Shown in pieces: positions 1 to 6,048 of a DNA stretch of 7,125 nucleotides. Within the stretch, counting starts at the first letter, position 1, and each line of letters begins with the position of its first letter. The DNA lies in NCBI GenBank assembly GCA_964533785.1, contig CAZHNG010000345.1, positions 1 through 7,125 of the forward strand, given 5' to 3'. The notes under the pieces are model-generated. The model was given only the letters and a program-made list of their open reading frames with translations. It searched no databases and had not been told where the DNA came from. The DNA comes from JANQRV01 sp964533785 (GTDB lineage Bacteria; Bacteroidota; Bacteroidia; Chitinophagales; Saprospiraceae). The translations under genes and the position numbers were made by a program.

Positions 1-62
1 CTTGCACAGCAAGGGCCGCTTAATATTTAATTGACACTAATTTGTGACACACTCAAATCTTT

Positions 63-79
63 TTGTATATTTTATACAA
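63..79. promoter_or_regulatory. 17-bp AT-rich palindrome upstream of the first SDR
   Basis: TTGTATA, a three-base TTT centre, then TATACAA form a perfect inverted repeat with 7-bp arms. It lies about 185 bp upstream of the SDR start at 265. It has the size and symmetry of a dimeric repressor operator, but no regulator gene is visible here, and AT-rich spacers produce such palindromes by chance. No exact TAnnTTTG box was found between 1 and 264. The nearest is AATTTTTG at 87-94 with a TTTG at 62-65, 21 bp upstream, which would place the palindrome between -33 and -7 elements. This is a weak call. Confidence 0.25.
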
Positions 80-84
80 TTTGT

Positions 85-240
85 AGAATTTTTGGACTTT
101 TGACGCTAGATTTAAGACAACAAAACGCTGATATTCGATGGATATCAATTTTTCAGAATAAATAATTTCTCCCTGATTGTCAATTAGTTAGGTTTTTTAG
201 TCTAACTTCTAGAGTCTAGCGTCAAAAGTCTAGAGAATTT
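85..240. repeat. MITE-like inverted-repeat unit with heptamer substructure and 7-bp flanking direct repeats
   Basis: Sixteen bases at 95-110 (GACTTTTGACGCTAGA) recur perfectly inverted at 215-230. Outside each arm, after three bases, the direct repeat AGAATTT occurs at 85-91 and again at 234-240, as a target-site duplication around a 142-bp insertion (92-233) would. The right arm also breaks into heptamers starting with TC: units begin at 201, 208, 215, 222 and 229, and those at 208 and 229 are both TCTAGAG. The left arm read on the minus strand keeps the same seven-base phase. No ORF lies inside. It could be a non-autonomous element or a dispersed heptamer repeat; the spacer may also carry the promoter of the SDR. 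Confidence 0.5.
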
Positions 241-264
241 AATGCAGAAAAATTAATTGAAGTC

Positions 265-1146
265 ATGGATCATTATTTGAGTGAAAAGAAGACGTGCATT
301 GTAACGGGCGCTAATGCAGGTTTAGGTTTTGAAACGGCCAAAAGTTTTGCCGAAACAGGAGGAGAAGTGATCATGATTTGCCGGTCCCGGGAAAAAGGTC
401 AAAAAGCCTGTCAAACTATTGTTGAAACAACCGGCAATAAAAATATTCACCTGTTTATCGCAGATCTATCCGATCAGTCCGTCATTATCAAAACAGCCTC
501 GGATATTCGATCTTCATTTCCACGAGTGGATGTTTTAGTCAACAATGCGGCAGCAGTGGTTTCAGAACATACTTTGACACCAGATGGTATCGAAACACAG
601 TTCGCCGTTAACCACCTGGCCGGCTTCTTATTGACTCACCACCTGATGGAAAGCTTATTATCCAGTAATGGCGCAAGAGTGGTTAACGTGAGTTCCGGGA
701 ATCACCGCCGGGGTAAGATCCATTTTGACAATATTCACCTTGATAAAGATTACCATGTTCTGAAAGCTTACAACCAATCCAAGCTCGCTAATGTATTATT
801 CACCTACGAATTGGATCGCCGGCTTAAGCAAAATAAGATTGAAAACCTCACGGTAAATTGTGTAGACCCAGGCACCAACTACACCGATATCGGCGCGAAA
901 GTAAGCAATAGATGGCATGCTTTAGCCTGGAAACTGCGTAGGTTAGTTTCCATGCCTGCCTCAGAAGGTGCACAATGCCAGGTTTTTGTAGCCTCGTCAA
1001 AGGAAGTGGAAGGTATTAGCGGAAAATTTTGGTACAAATGCAAAGCGGTACCTTCGGCTAAACACAGCTATGACGAACGAGCAGCCCAAAAATTATGGGA
1101 CCTCAGTAAGGGCCTTTGCGATCTCGATGACTATTTTAAGCTTTAG
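265..1146 (+). CDS. Short-chain dehydrogenase/reductase, retinol-dehydrogenase-like
   Basis: This is a 293-residue classical-fold SDR oxidoreductase, expected to be cytosolic and to interconvert an alcohol and a carbonyl using a nicotinamide cofactor. Visible motifs are the Rossmann glycine signature TGANAGLG at 14-21, Arg40 after strand beta-2 (suggesting NADP(H)), Asp67, NNAA at 93-96 in place of NNAG, Asn116, the Ser143-Ser144 pair, the catalytic YNQSK with Tyr169 and Lys173, and Pro-Gly at 202-203. The stretch from VNVSS through KIHF to SKLANVLF closely resembles vertebrate RDH11-14 and WWOX-type SDRs, hence the subfamily call. The true substrate is unknown, and many bacterial members act on lipids or xenobiotics. 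Start: ATG at 265 puts the glycine motif at the usual distance from the N-terminus; no Shine-Dalgarno is evident. Its last 11 bases overlap the convergent SDR on the other strand. Confidence 0.9.
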   Translation: MDHYLSEKKTCIVTGANAGLGFETAKSFAETGGEVIMICRSREKGQKACQTIVETTGNKNIHLFIADLSDQSVIIKTASDIRSSFPRVDVLVNNAAAVVSEHTLTPDGIETQFAVNHLAGFLLTHHLMESLLSSNGARVVNVSSGNHRRGKIHFDNIHLDKDYHVLKAYNQSKLANVLFTYELDRRLKQNKIENLTVNCVDPGTNYTDIGAKVSNRWHALAWKLRRLVSMPASEGAQCQVFVASSKEVEGISGKFWYKCKAVPSAKHSYDERAAQKLWDLSKGLCDLDDYFKL

Positions 1147-1990
1147 AAGATTCTAAGGCCTTTTTGATCCTCTTTTTTTCCGGGCGTACAACGAGTAAAT
1201 CCAACCCCCAGGCCATATAGCGCCTGAAAAATCGAATAAAGAAATCCATGAAATAAGCATCACTGCCGATTAAAACCCGTCTCTTTTTTCGTTTAATCCC
1301 ATTAATGATAATCTTGGCTGCTTTTTCCGGTGAAGTAAAAGCACTTCGGCGATGGCGATCCATCAATACTTTTTTCAACTGTTCATCCTCAATACCTGCA
1401 CAGTGTTGAACAATATTCGAAGAAACTCCACCCGGTAGAACCGAAGTTACGGAAATTGAGGTGTCTTTGGTTTCCTGGATCATGGCTTCAGTTAAACCGC
1501 GAACCGCAAATTTGGATGCACAATAAGCACTCCTTTCGGCAACGCCCCCCAGGCTAAAAACACTGGAAACATTGACAATATGCGCTTCGGGTCTTTCCGA
1601 TAAAAGCGGATAGAATAATTTTGTACAATGCAGGGTTCCCCAAAAATTTACCTTCATGATCCAATCCCACTGCTCCCAGCTGATTTCCTGTAACGCCATT
1701 CGAGCCAGGCTGACCCCTGCGTTGTTGACCAGGATGTCCACCTGTCCGTACATATTGTTCACTTCAGCGACCATCTTTTCCACACTCTCCCGGCAAGCAA
1801 TGTCGGTGACGTGCATAGAAGCTTGTCTTCCGTTATGCTGAATTTCATCAAAGACCTCTCGCAGATACCCTTCGTTAATATCGATCAATGCTACTCTACT
1901 GCCTGCTTCGGCCATCTTTAACGCAAGTGCTTTTCCAATACCTGACCCGGCGCCTGTGATGACGGCTACTTTTCCCGATAGTTGCTTCAT
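1136..1990 (-). CDS. Short-chain dehydrogenase/reductase, classical type with basic hydrophobic C-terminal tail
   Basis: This 284-residue SDR has a full motif set: TGAGSGIG at 12-19, Asp37 at the end of beta-2 (favouring NAD(H)), Asp63, NNAG at 89-92, Asn115, Ser143, Tyr156 and Lys160 in YCASK, and PGG at 186-188. The substrate cannot be deduced. After the core comes a basic patch (KRKKRR at 233-238) and then an aromatic, amphipathic stretch at about 246-268 rich in Phe, Tyr and Trp, as in SDRs that dock on membranes or handle lipids. One loose membrane contact is more likely than a true transmembrane helix because Asp and Arg interrupt it. The start is the ATG at 1990; the glycine motif follows after 11 residues, as is typical. 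The gene converges on the retinol-dehydrogenase-like SDR and shares 11 bp with it. The two differ in cofactor-specificity residue and in tail, so they are not a recent duplication. Confidence 0.9.
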   Translation of the reverse strand: MKQLSGKVAVITGAGSGIGKALALKMAEAGSRVALIDINEGYLREVFDEIQHNGRQASMHVTDIACRESVEKMVAEVNNMYGQVDILVNNAGVSLARMALQEISWEQWDWIMKVNFWGTLHCTKLFYPLLSERPEAHIVNVSSVFSLGGVAERSAYCASKFAVRGLTEAMIQETKDTSISVTSVLPGGVSSNIVQHCAGIEDEQLKKVLMDRHRRSAFTSPEKAAKIIINGIKRKKRRVLIGSDAYFMDFFIRFFRRYMAWGLDLLVVRPEKKRIKKALESSKA

Positions 1991-2047
1991 TAATAGTCGC
2001 TATTGTAGTTGTTGCAGTTAGATTAAAAGGAATGCCTGAAAAAAGGT

Positions 2048-2055
2048 CAAATTTA
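2048..2055 (-). promoter_or_regulatory. Candidate Bacteroidota -7 box for the minus-strand SDR
   Basis: On the minus strand the bases read TAAATTTG, an exact match to TAnnTTTG recognised by the Bacteroidota primary sigma factor. It lies about 58 bp upstream of the ATG at 1990, giving a leader of roughly 50 nt. A clear TTTG at -33 is missing; only TTTC at 2078-2075 sits at the right distance, so the call rests on the -7 box. Confidence 0.45.
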
Positions 2056-2173
2056 TTATTTATATTTAATCTAAGAAAGAATAAGGCAAAAAGTTCATGC
2101 CGGTTGGTCTTTTATTGCTTGAGCTTTGGAGTATAGTCACCGATCATCTCGAATGATGACTAACGCCGTGAAC

Positions 2174-2206
2174 AAAAAAAGCCCGGAAGTGGCAAAACTC
2201 CCGGAC
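2174..2206 (-). terminator. Strong intrinsic terminator facing left
   Basis: Read on the minus strand, 2206-2197 pairs with 2190-2181 to give a 10-bp GC-rich stem with two G-U wobbles (core CCGGGAGT with ACTTCCGG). The loop is TTTGCC (2196-2191), followed by seven T residues at 2180-2174. That is a textbook intrinsic terminator. No minus-strand gene lies between it and the CHAT start, so its cargo is unexplained: it may stop antisense transcription from the CHAT side before it enters the SDR, end a short non-coding RNA, or act as an attenuator. Confidence 0.75.
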
Positions 2207-2234
2207 CAAAATTTATGCAAAGGCTAAAAAGCCT

Positions 2235-2276
2235 ATGATTTTAAAGAGTCTTTTAAATCTAAATGGTGATCAGTAA
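2235..2276 (+). CDS. Possible 13-codon micro-ORF or decayed leader peptide
   Basis: ATG at 2235 opens a reading frame for MILKSLLNLNGDQ, ending in TAA at 2274-2276. The start resembles the N-termini of short Bacteroidota peptides of the M-I-L-K-x-L-x-N-L-x-G type, which normally continue to a double-Gly site; here the frame stops at once. The stop codon lies inside the 5' arm of the following terminator stem, so a ribosome there would hinder hairpin formation, as in attenuation leaders. No promoter or ribosome-binding site is evident. It may be a leader peptide, a truncated remnant, or chance. Confidence 0.2.
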   Translation: MILKSLLNLNGDQ

Positions 2277-2300
2277 AGATAAAATACTGATCAATTTTTT
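2267..2300 (+). terminator. Intrinsic terminator facing right
   Basis: TGATCAGTA at 2267-2275 pairs perfectly with TACTGATCA at 2285-2293, a 9-bp stem with a nine-base A-rich loop, followed by six T residues at 2295-2300. It would end transcripts entering from the left, such as one carrying the micro-ORF, about 100 bp before the CHAT start. With the leftward terminator at 2174-2206 it brackets a 60-bp interval. Confidence 0.65.
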
Positions 2301-2303
2301 GTT

Positions 2304-2342
2304 AAAAGCGGCGACGTTGCTCGAAGCGACGTCGCTACTTTT
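2304..2342. repeat. Long near-perfect hairpin, REP-like
   Basis: AAAAG at 2304-2308 pairs with CTTTT at 2338-2342. Inside, after a C/A mismatch and a G-U pair, GCGACGT at 2311-2317 pairs with ACGTCGC at 2329-2335. A further U-G wobble and GCT/AGC close on the triloop CGA at 2322-2324. The 39-base structure is GC-rich in an AT-rich spacer. It may be a REP-type dispersed repeat, or a regulatory hairpin that overlaps the promoter. It is not a good terminator, because the T run is only four bases and belongs to the stem. Confidence 0.6.
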
Positions 2343-2343
2343 G
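2336..2343 (+). promoter_or_regulatory. Bacteroidota -7 promoter box for the CHAT gene
   Basis: TACTTTTG matches TAnnTTTG exactly and is followed by GCAGC, a context often seen at Bacteroidota start sites. It lies 56 bp upstream of the ATG at 2399, giving an estimated leader of about 50 nt. A good TTTG at -33 is lacking: TTTG at 2298-2301 is too far away, and only a partial GTTG at 2316-2319 is near the expected distance. The box sits on the 3' arm of the long hairpin. Confidence 0.6.
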
Positions 2344-2398
2344 CAGCTAACAGCCATTCGGCATCCGAAAGTCTTAAATCTTTAAAACCCTTTGCATC

Positions 2399-5365
2399 AT
2401 GAAACTTTTGTTCTTCACTTTATGCTTTCCGTTGTTCTATTGTGGGGTAGTCGCCCAGAATCCCTTTAATGAGGCTCAGTTGGAACTGGATTTGGCGTTG
2501 GCGCGGAAGTATATTGCCCATGCGGAGCAAGTTTATTATTGGTATGATTATCAAAAATTAGATAGTATTCAAATATATGCTAAAGAGGCATTGGATATTT
2601 TAGATGCATATGTAGAGACTCAGGAAAACCAACAATTATGGGAAACTTATATTCGAGCAAGGTTGTGGTATTCAGATTGGAAATCTAATTTTTTTGAAAT
2701 CTTCTATGATTGGAGAGATCATAAAGAAAAAACATTGTTCCTAGCCAAAGAAAAATTGGGTAAAAAGCACGTTTTGACCGGAATGGCTACCCTTAGTCTC
2801 GCTCCTTACTATAGCGCTGTTGATGATTTCGAAAAAGCATTGGAATTGTATCTTGAATCTTACTCTTTGGTTATAAATACATCGGACCAAGTTCTTCTAA
2901 ATCGATTTCTATCTGCGTACTCACAGGTAGCTTGGATATATAGCATTCAAGGATTCGGCCAAAAAGCAGTGGACTTCATGTATAAATTGGTGGATACTTG
3001 TATTGAAAAACTGGGGAAAAACCATCCTTGCACATATGATCAGTATAGTACATTAGGCGTAATGCTGCATAAATGGGGAGATAGTGAAACTGCAGAAAAA
3101 CTCTGGCTTGAATGCCTGAAGTTCAACACAAAATATTACGGGAAACAGCACTATCAAGTATTTCTTGTAAAATCTTACCTTGGGTATCTTTATTTAACAC
3201 AAAATAAACTGAAAGAAAGCAAAGAAATGGTACTAGAAGTGAATGAGCTAGGCCAAAAATTACTGGGTCCTAAAGATCCAGGAATTGCTGATTCTAATGC
3301 TGACATTGGAAGAATTTATTGGTTCCAAGGAAATCTCAAAACAGCTATGAAATACCTCCAAAAAGCAGTCAACCTTGTCAGCCCAAACAATAAATCTCCA
3401 GAAATTTTTGGTTACTTATATAACTTGATCACTATATCAAAACAAAGAGATGACTGGAATAGTATGGAGTCGTATGCCAATCATCTGGTGAAGCACTACT
3501 TACCAAACTTTGATTCGATTAGCATTGAACAAAACTACAATAAGGACTTAACGCCAATAAATAAAACTCCAATTATTTATGGCCTCAACATTCTTGGAAG
3601 TGTGAATGTTAATCGATTCGAAAATTCAAAAAATCCAAAATTTTTAGCTATTGCATTATCTTATTACGAACTTGCTCTCCAGCTTGAAAATAATCCCAAA
3701 CTTAAATTCGATAAAGATCAATCATTTATAAAAAATGAAATCAGAAAAGCTAATACTCAAAGCATATCTATTCATTTAAATCCTATAATTCAAAAAGAAA
3801 AAAGTCATAATAAAGCATTTCTATACAGTGAAAAAAATAAAGCATATCGGTTAAACCAAGCACTGTCTGAAGTAAAAGCTCAATCAAGCGGTAGCATTCC
3901 GTTGGAAATCACTCAAACTCTTAACCAAATTAAAAAAGAAGTAGATTACTACGAATTGAAATTGGCCCACGACACCATGAACGTAAAGCCCTTAGCCCCC
4001 AATTACGTGAACTCCCGCGTAAAAATTTACGACCTAAAAGCTCAAAAAGACTCCCTTACCCGCATCATTGAAAAAGACTACCCCGAATACTACCGTATCA
4101 AATACCAACCCAATACGCTCACCGCTACGGATGTCCAGCAAAAACTACTGGATCCCCAAACCGCCCTGATCGAATACTACGTTGATCGGGATACCAGCTT
4201 CGCTTTTGTACTTACCGACCAGGAAGTCAAAGCCTTTCCCCTGCTCGGCCTCAAACATATTGCCCCCGCCATCACCAAACTCCAGAAAAGTCTTTTCTCC
4301 AACCAAATACAACAATCTTTTAATCCTGAATTCGGTACGGATACGCTCCTGCATTATTCTCATTACCTGTACCAACAACTATTAGCCCCCATTGCAGCGG
4401 AAGTCGACCTACCCAAAAAACTGGTCATCGTTCCCGATCGCGATCTGGGTTATATCCCTTTCGATGTTTTGCTAAAAGAAATACCATCATTTCCACAAAA
4501 CTTTAAGGAACACCAGTACCTGATCAAAGATCACCAGATCAGCTATTGCTATTCCGCTACCCTATTGCACGAAATGCAGCAGAAAAAATCGAATGCTAGT
4601 GGAGGATTTCTGGGCTTTGCTCCGACTTTCGAAGGTGACGACGCAGATACCGTCCAAAACCGGAGCCTGGCGGATTTACGCAATAGTTTATCCTCCTTAC
4701 AATTCAACCAAGCGGAGATCGAAGAAATTCATCAGTCGTTTGGTGGTATGTCTTACACGGGTCTTTCGGCAACGGAAGACAATTTCCTCAAAGAAGCGCC
4801 CAACTACCGCATCATCCACCTCGCCACCCATGCCAAAGCCAACGACAAAATGGGTGACTTTTCCTACCTCGCATTTACCCCGATCGAAGATACGCTGGAA
4901 AACGAGCTTTTATACAATCGCAATCTCTACAGCTTACGGCTGAACGCAGACATGGTCGTACTCAGCGCCTGCGAAACGGGCATCGGCGAGTTAAAGCAGG
5001 GCGAGGGGATTATTAGTCTGGCGCGTGGTTTTTCTTTTGCCGGCGCCAAAAGCATCATCTCGTCGTTGTGGAGCGTAAATGACGAAGCAACCAAGGTACT
5101 GATGACCTCTTTTTACGCCTATCTCAAAGAAGGGCGACCTAAAGATGAAGCGCTGCGGCTGGCAAAACTGGATTTCATAGAGAACTACCAGGGAGAAGCG
5201 GTACATCCTTTTTATTGGGCGGGCTTTATTGCGATTGGGGATATGAGCCCAATTGAACTCAGTGGCGGCTTTACCTGGTGGTTTGCCGGGTTAATGGTCG
5301 TATTAACTGCTGCAGGGTTGGTCTGGTTTTGGAGGAAAAAGCGAACTGGGTTTCACCCAAAGTAG
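2399..5365 (+). CDS. Exported TPR-CHAT domain protease-like protein with C-terminal membrane anchor
   Basis: This 988-residue protein opens with a signal peptide (Lys2, hydrophobic 3-18, likely cleavage near Ala19-Gln20). TPR-like helices run from about 35 to 330, with the clearest repeats at roughly 170-330. They have a period near 42, marked by LGKNHP (205-210), YGKQHY (247-252) and LGPKDP (289-294), as in kinesin-light-chain TPRs. A helical linker covers about 400-560. The CHAT domain spans about 640-948, with His811 in HLATH and Cys858 in LSACETG, the caspase-like dyad, plus GEGIISLARGF and HPFYWAGF. A hydrophobic helix at 960-978 is followed by RKKR, predicting an inner-membrane anchor with the bulk outside the cytoplasm. 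CHAT proteins are related to separase and caspases and usually cleave proteins after activation through their TPRs; the substrate is unknown. ATG at 2399 is chosen because the signal peptide begins there. Base composition shifts sharply near residue 520. Confidence 0.92.
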   Translation: MKLLFFTLCFPLFYCGVVAQNPFNEAQLELDLALARKYIAHAEQVYYWYDYQKLDSIQIYAKEALDILDAYVETQENQQLWETYIRARLWYSDWKSNFFEIFYDWRDHKEKTLFLAKEKLGKKHVLTGMATLSLAPYYSAVDDFEKALELYLESYSLVINTSDQVLLNRFLSAYSQVAWIYSIQGFGQKAVDFMYKLVDTCIEKLGKNHPCTYDQYSTLGVMLHKWGDSETAEKLWLECLKFNTKYYGKQHYQVFLVKSYLGYLYLTQNKLKESKEMVLEVNELGQKLLGPKDPGIADSNADIGRIYWFQGNLKTAMKYLQKAVNLVSPNNKSPEIFGYLYNLITISKQRDDWNSMESYANHLVKHYLPNFDSISIEQNYNKDLTPINKTPIIYGLNILGSVNVNRFENSKNPKFLAIALSYYELALQLENNPKLKFDKDQSFIKNEIRKANTQSISIHLNPIIQKEKSHNKAFLYSEKNKAYRLNQALSEVKAQSSGSIPLEITQTLNQIKKEVDYYELKLAHDTMNVKPLAPNYVNSRVKIYDLKAQKDSLTRIIEKDYPEYYRIKYQPNTLTATDVQQKLLDPQTALIEYYVDRDTSFAFVLTDQEVKAFPLLGLKHIAPAITKLQKSLFSNQIQQSFNPEFGTDTLLHYSHYLYQQLLAPIAAEVDLPKKLVIVPDRDLGYIPFDVLLKEIPSFPQNFKEHQYLIKDHQISYCYSATLLHEMQQKKSNASGGFLGFAPTFEGDDADTVQNRSLADLRNSLSSLQFNQAEIEEIHQSFGGMSYTGLSATEDNFLKEAPNYRIIHLATHAKANDKMGDFSYLAFTPIEDTLENELLYNRNLYSLRLNADMVVLSACETGIGELKQGEGIISLARGFSFAGAKSIISSLWSVNDEATKVLMTSFYAYLKEGRPKDEALRLAKLDFIENYQGEAVHPFYWAGFIAIGDMSPIELSGGFTWWFAGLMVVLTAAGLVWFWRKKRTGFHPK

Positions 5366-5406
5366 ACGCTTGATGTATTGAATTCAAAACTTGGGGGCAA
5401 TTTCAA

Positions 5407-5465
5407 TCACCGTAAAAAACACGGAGTTCTTTTTTCTTAGCAGTTCTTTGTGGTCCTTGCGGTGA
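5407..5465. repeat. Repeat-like purine-rich element with inverted ends
   Basis: TCACCG at 5407-5412 is inverted as CGGTGA at 5460-5465; with flanks the two ends match at 9 of 11 positions. The minus strand between them is strongly purine-rich, with variants of AAGGA, AAAGAA and AAGAACT. It resembles a class of intergenic repeats with ACCGCAAGGA-like units seen in many environmental bacteria (from memory, unchecked). A small hairpin, CCGT at 5410-5413 with ACGG at 5421-5424, precedes a T-rich run at 5430-5435 and could serve as a weak terminator for the CHAT gene. The rest of the 184-bp spacer shows nothing else. Confidence 0.4.
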
Positions 5466-5549
5466 ATAAAAGCTTTTGCCCTCAAGTTACAGCTAAATTT
5501 TAACAAAGTTTGTGACATCATGTGTTGTGGTAAAGTCTATTAGCTCTCT

Positions 5550-6003
5550 TCAATCTAACCACCTGCTCTTCTTGCAGTCAGCATCGGCACTCCATATCAT
5601 TTGGCCGTCGACCAGGGTACCTTCCAACACTTTGCCTCCAATGCCGCCGTAACTGTCCAGGAAATTGCCCTGGAAGTCGTAGACTAGGCCCATTTCATCC
5701 GTGCAGGCATTGCCGGCAGTGATATGTATGGCAGGCATGTTATTATAAACGGCACAATAGATCTCCCTTCCCCCACAACCAGCAGTACACAATAACGATA
5801 GCATTTCTTGCAACCAATAGAGTTCCAGCTTNNNNNNNNNNCTGGATAGTGTAGTACTGAAAATTGGTCAAATCGCTATAACTCGAACCTTTAGTATGAG
5901 TGTTGTCCCATTCCATACCGCTTAGGGTCGATTCGTCTTTATTACAATTTGAAAAAAAGGAGAATAATGCAAAGGCGGTGAATGCCAGTAGCAGGTTTTT
6001 CAT
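5550..6003 (-). CDS. Small hypothetical lipoprotein, interrupted by an assembly gap
   Basis: The minus-strand ATG at 6003 begins MKNLLLAF, a hydrophobic signal segment to residue 19, then Cys20 followed by Asn-Lys-Asp: a lipoprotein signal with a permissive Ser-Asn-Cys box, as is common in Bacteroidota. Fifty-four codons read cleanly to 5842, then ten N (5832-5841). Beyond them a different frame continues from 5831 as KLELYW-LQEMLS to a TGA at 5550-5552, adding 93 codons. This second part has LYWLQ, several Cys, a central IYCAVYNNMPAIHI strand, LVYDFQGNFL and a Gly-rich turn, like short Bacteroidota lipoprotein domains of unknown function. Both flanks end on codon boundaries, so the gene is intact if the true gap length is a multiple of three. 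Function unknown; probably anchored in the outer membrane. It converges on the CHAT gene. No exact TAnnTTTG box lies upstream. Confidence 0.75.
5832..5841. other. Assembly gap (10 N)
   Basis: Ten unresolved bases fall inside the lipoprotein gene. The 54 codons upstream and the open frame downstream are out of register across exactly ten bases, so ten is probably a placeholder rather than the true size. The apparent readthrough in the first frame beyond the gap is an artefact. Confidence 0.97.
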
Positions 6004-6048
6004 GATCCGTATTTTTTGAAGTTAATTTTGGGATAAAGAGTGGGAAGG

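Larger units (their letters stand above)
1991..2398. other. 408-bp divergent intergenic region
   Basis: This spacer separates the minus-strand SDR from the plus-strand CHAT gene and contains no gene of normal size. From left to right it holds a minus-strand promoter box (2048-2055), a bulged stem formed by AGTCA at 2135-2139 with TGACT at 2157-2161, a leftward terminator, a possible micro-ORF, a rightward terminator, a long hairpin, the CHAT promoter box, and a small 5'-UTR hairpin TTCGG-CAT-CCGAA at 2357-2369. The main elements are listed separately. The density of inverted repeats is well above that of the other spacers in the window. Confidence 0.7.

Noticed and set aside
1..30. Possible C-terminal end of an upstream plus-strand gene (stop TAA at 28-30)
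   Set aside because: Only nine codons are visible and other frames are open as well, so no coding claim can be supported.
1246..1320. True transmembrane helix at the SDR C-terminus
   Set aside because: The aromatic stretch at residues 246-268 is broken by Asp249, Arg253, Arg256, Arg257 and Asp264. An amphipathic surface helix is more likely.
1656..1841. Plus-strand ORF of 61 codons opposite the minus-strand SDR
   Set aside because: It is antisense to well-conserved SDR motifs, has no recognisable domain, and reads as a shadow frame.
2235..2276. Functional bacteriocin or RiPP precursor
   Set aside because: The frame ends after 13 residues without a double-Gly site or core peptide, and no maturation or export gene is adjacent. 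It is kept only as a possible remnant or leader.
4145..5206. Several overlapping ORFs on both strands across the CHAT domain
   Set aside because: All lie over conserved CHAT sequence in other frames, where GC-richer composition removes stops. None has a credible domain or start.
2399..5365. TPR-CHAT protein as part of a type III-E CRISPR (Craspase) or gasdermin system
   Set aside because: No cas gene, CRISPR array or gasdermin-like partner is present. The signal peptide and membrane anchor also argue against a cytosolic effector partner.
5743..5831. Continuation of the lipoprotein frame beyond the N gap
   Set aside because: The sequence there is low-quality as protein, while another frame continues with family-like residues to a stop at 5550. 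The continuation is an effect of the arbitrary gap length.
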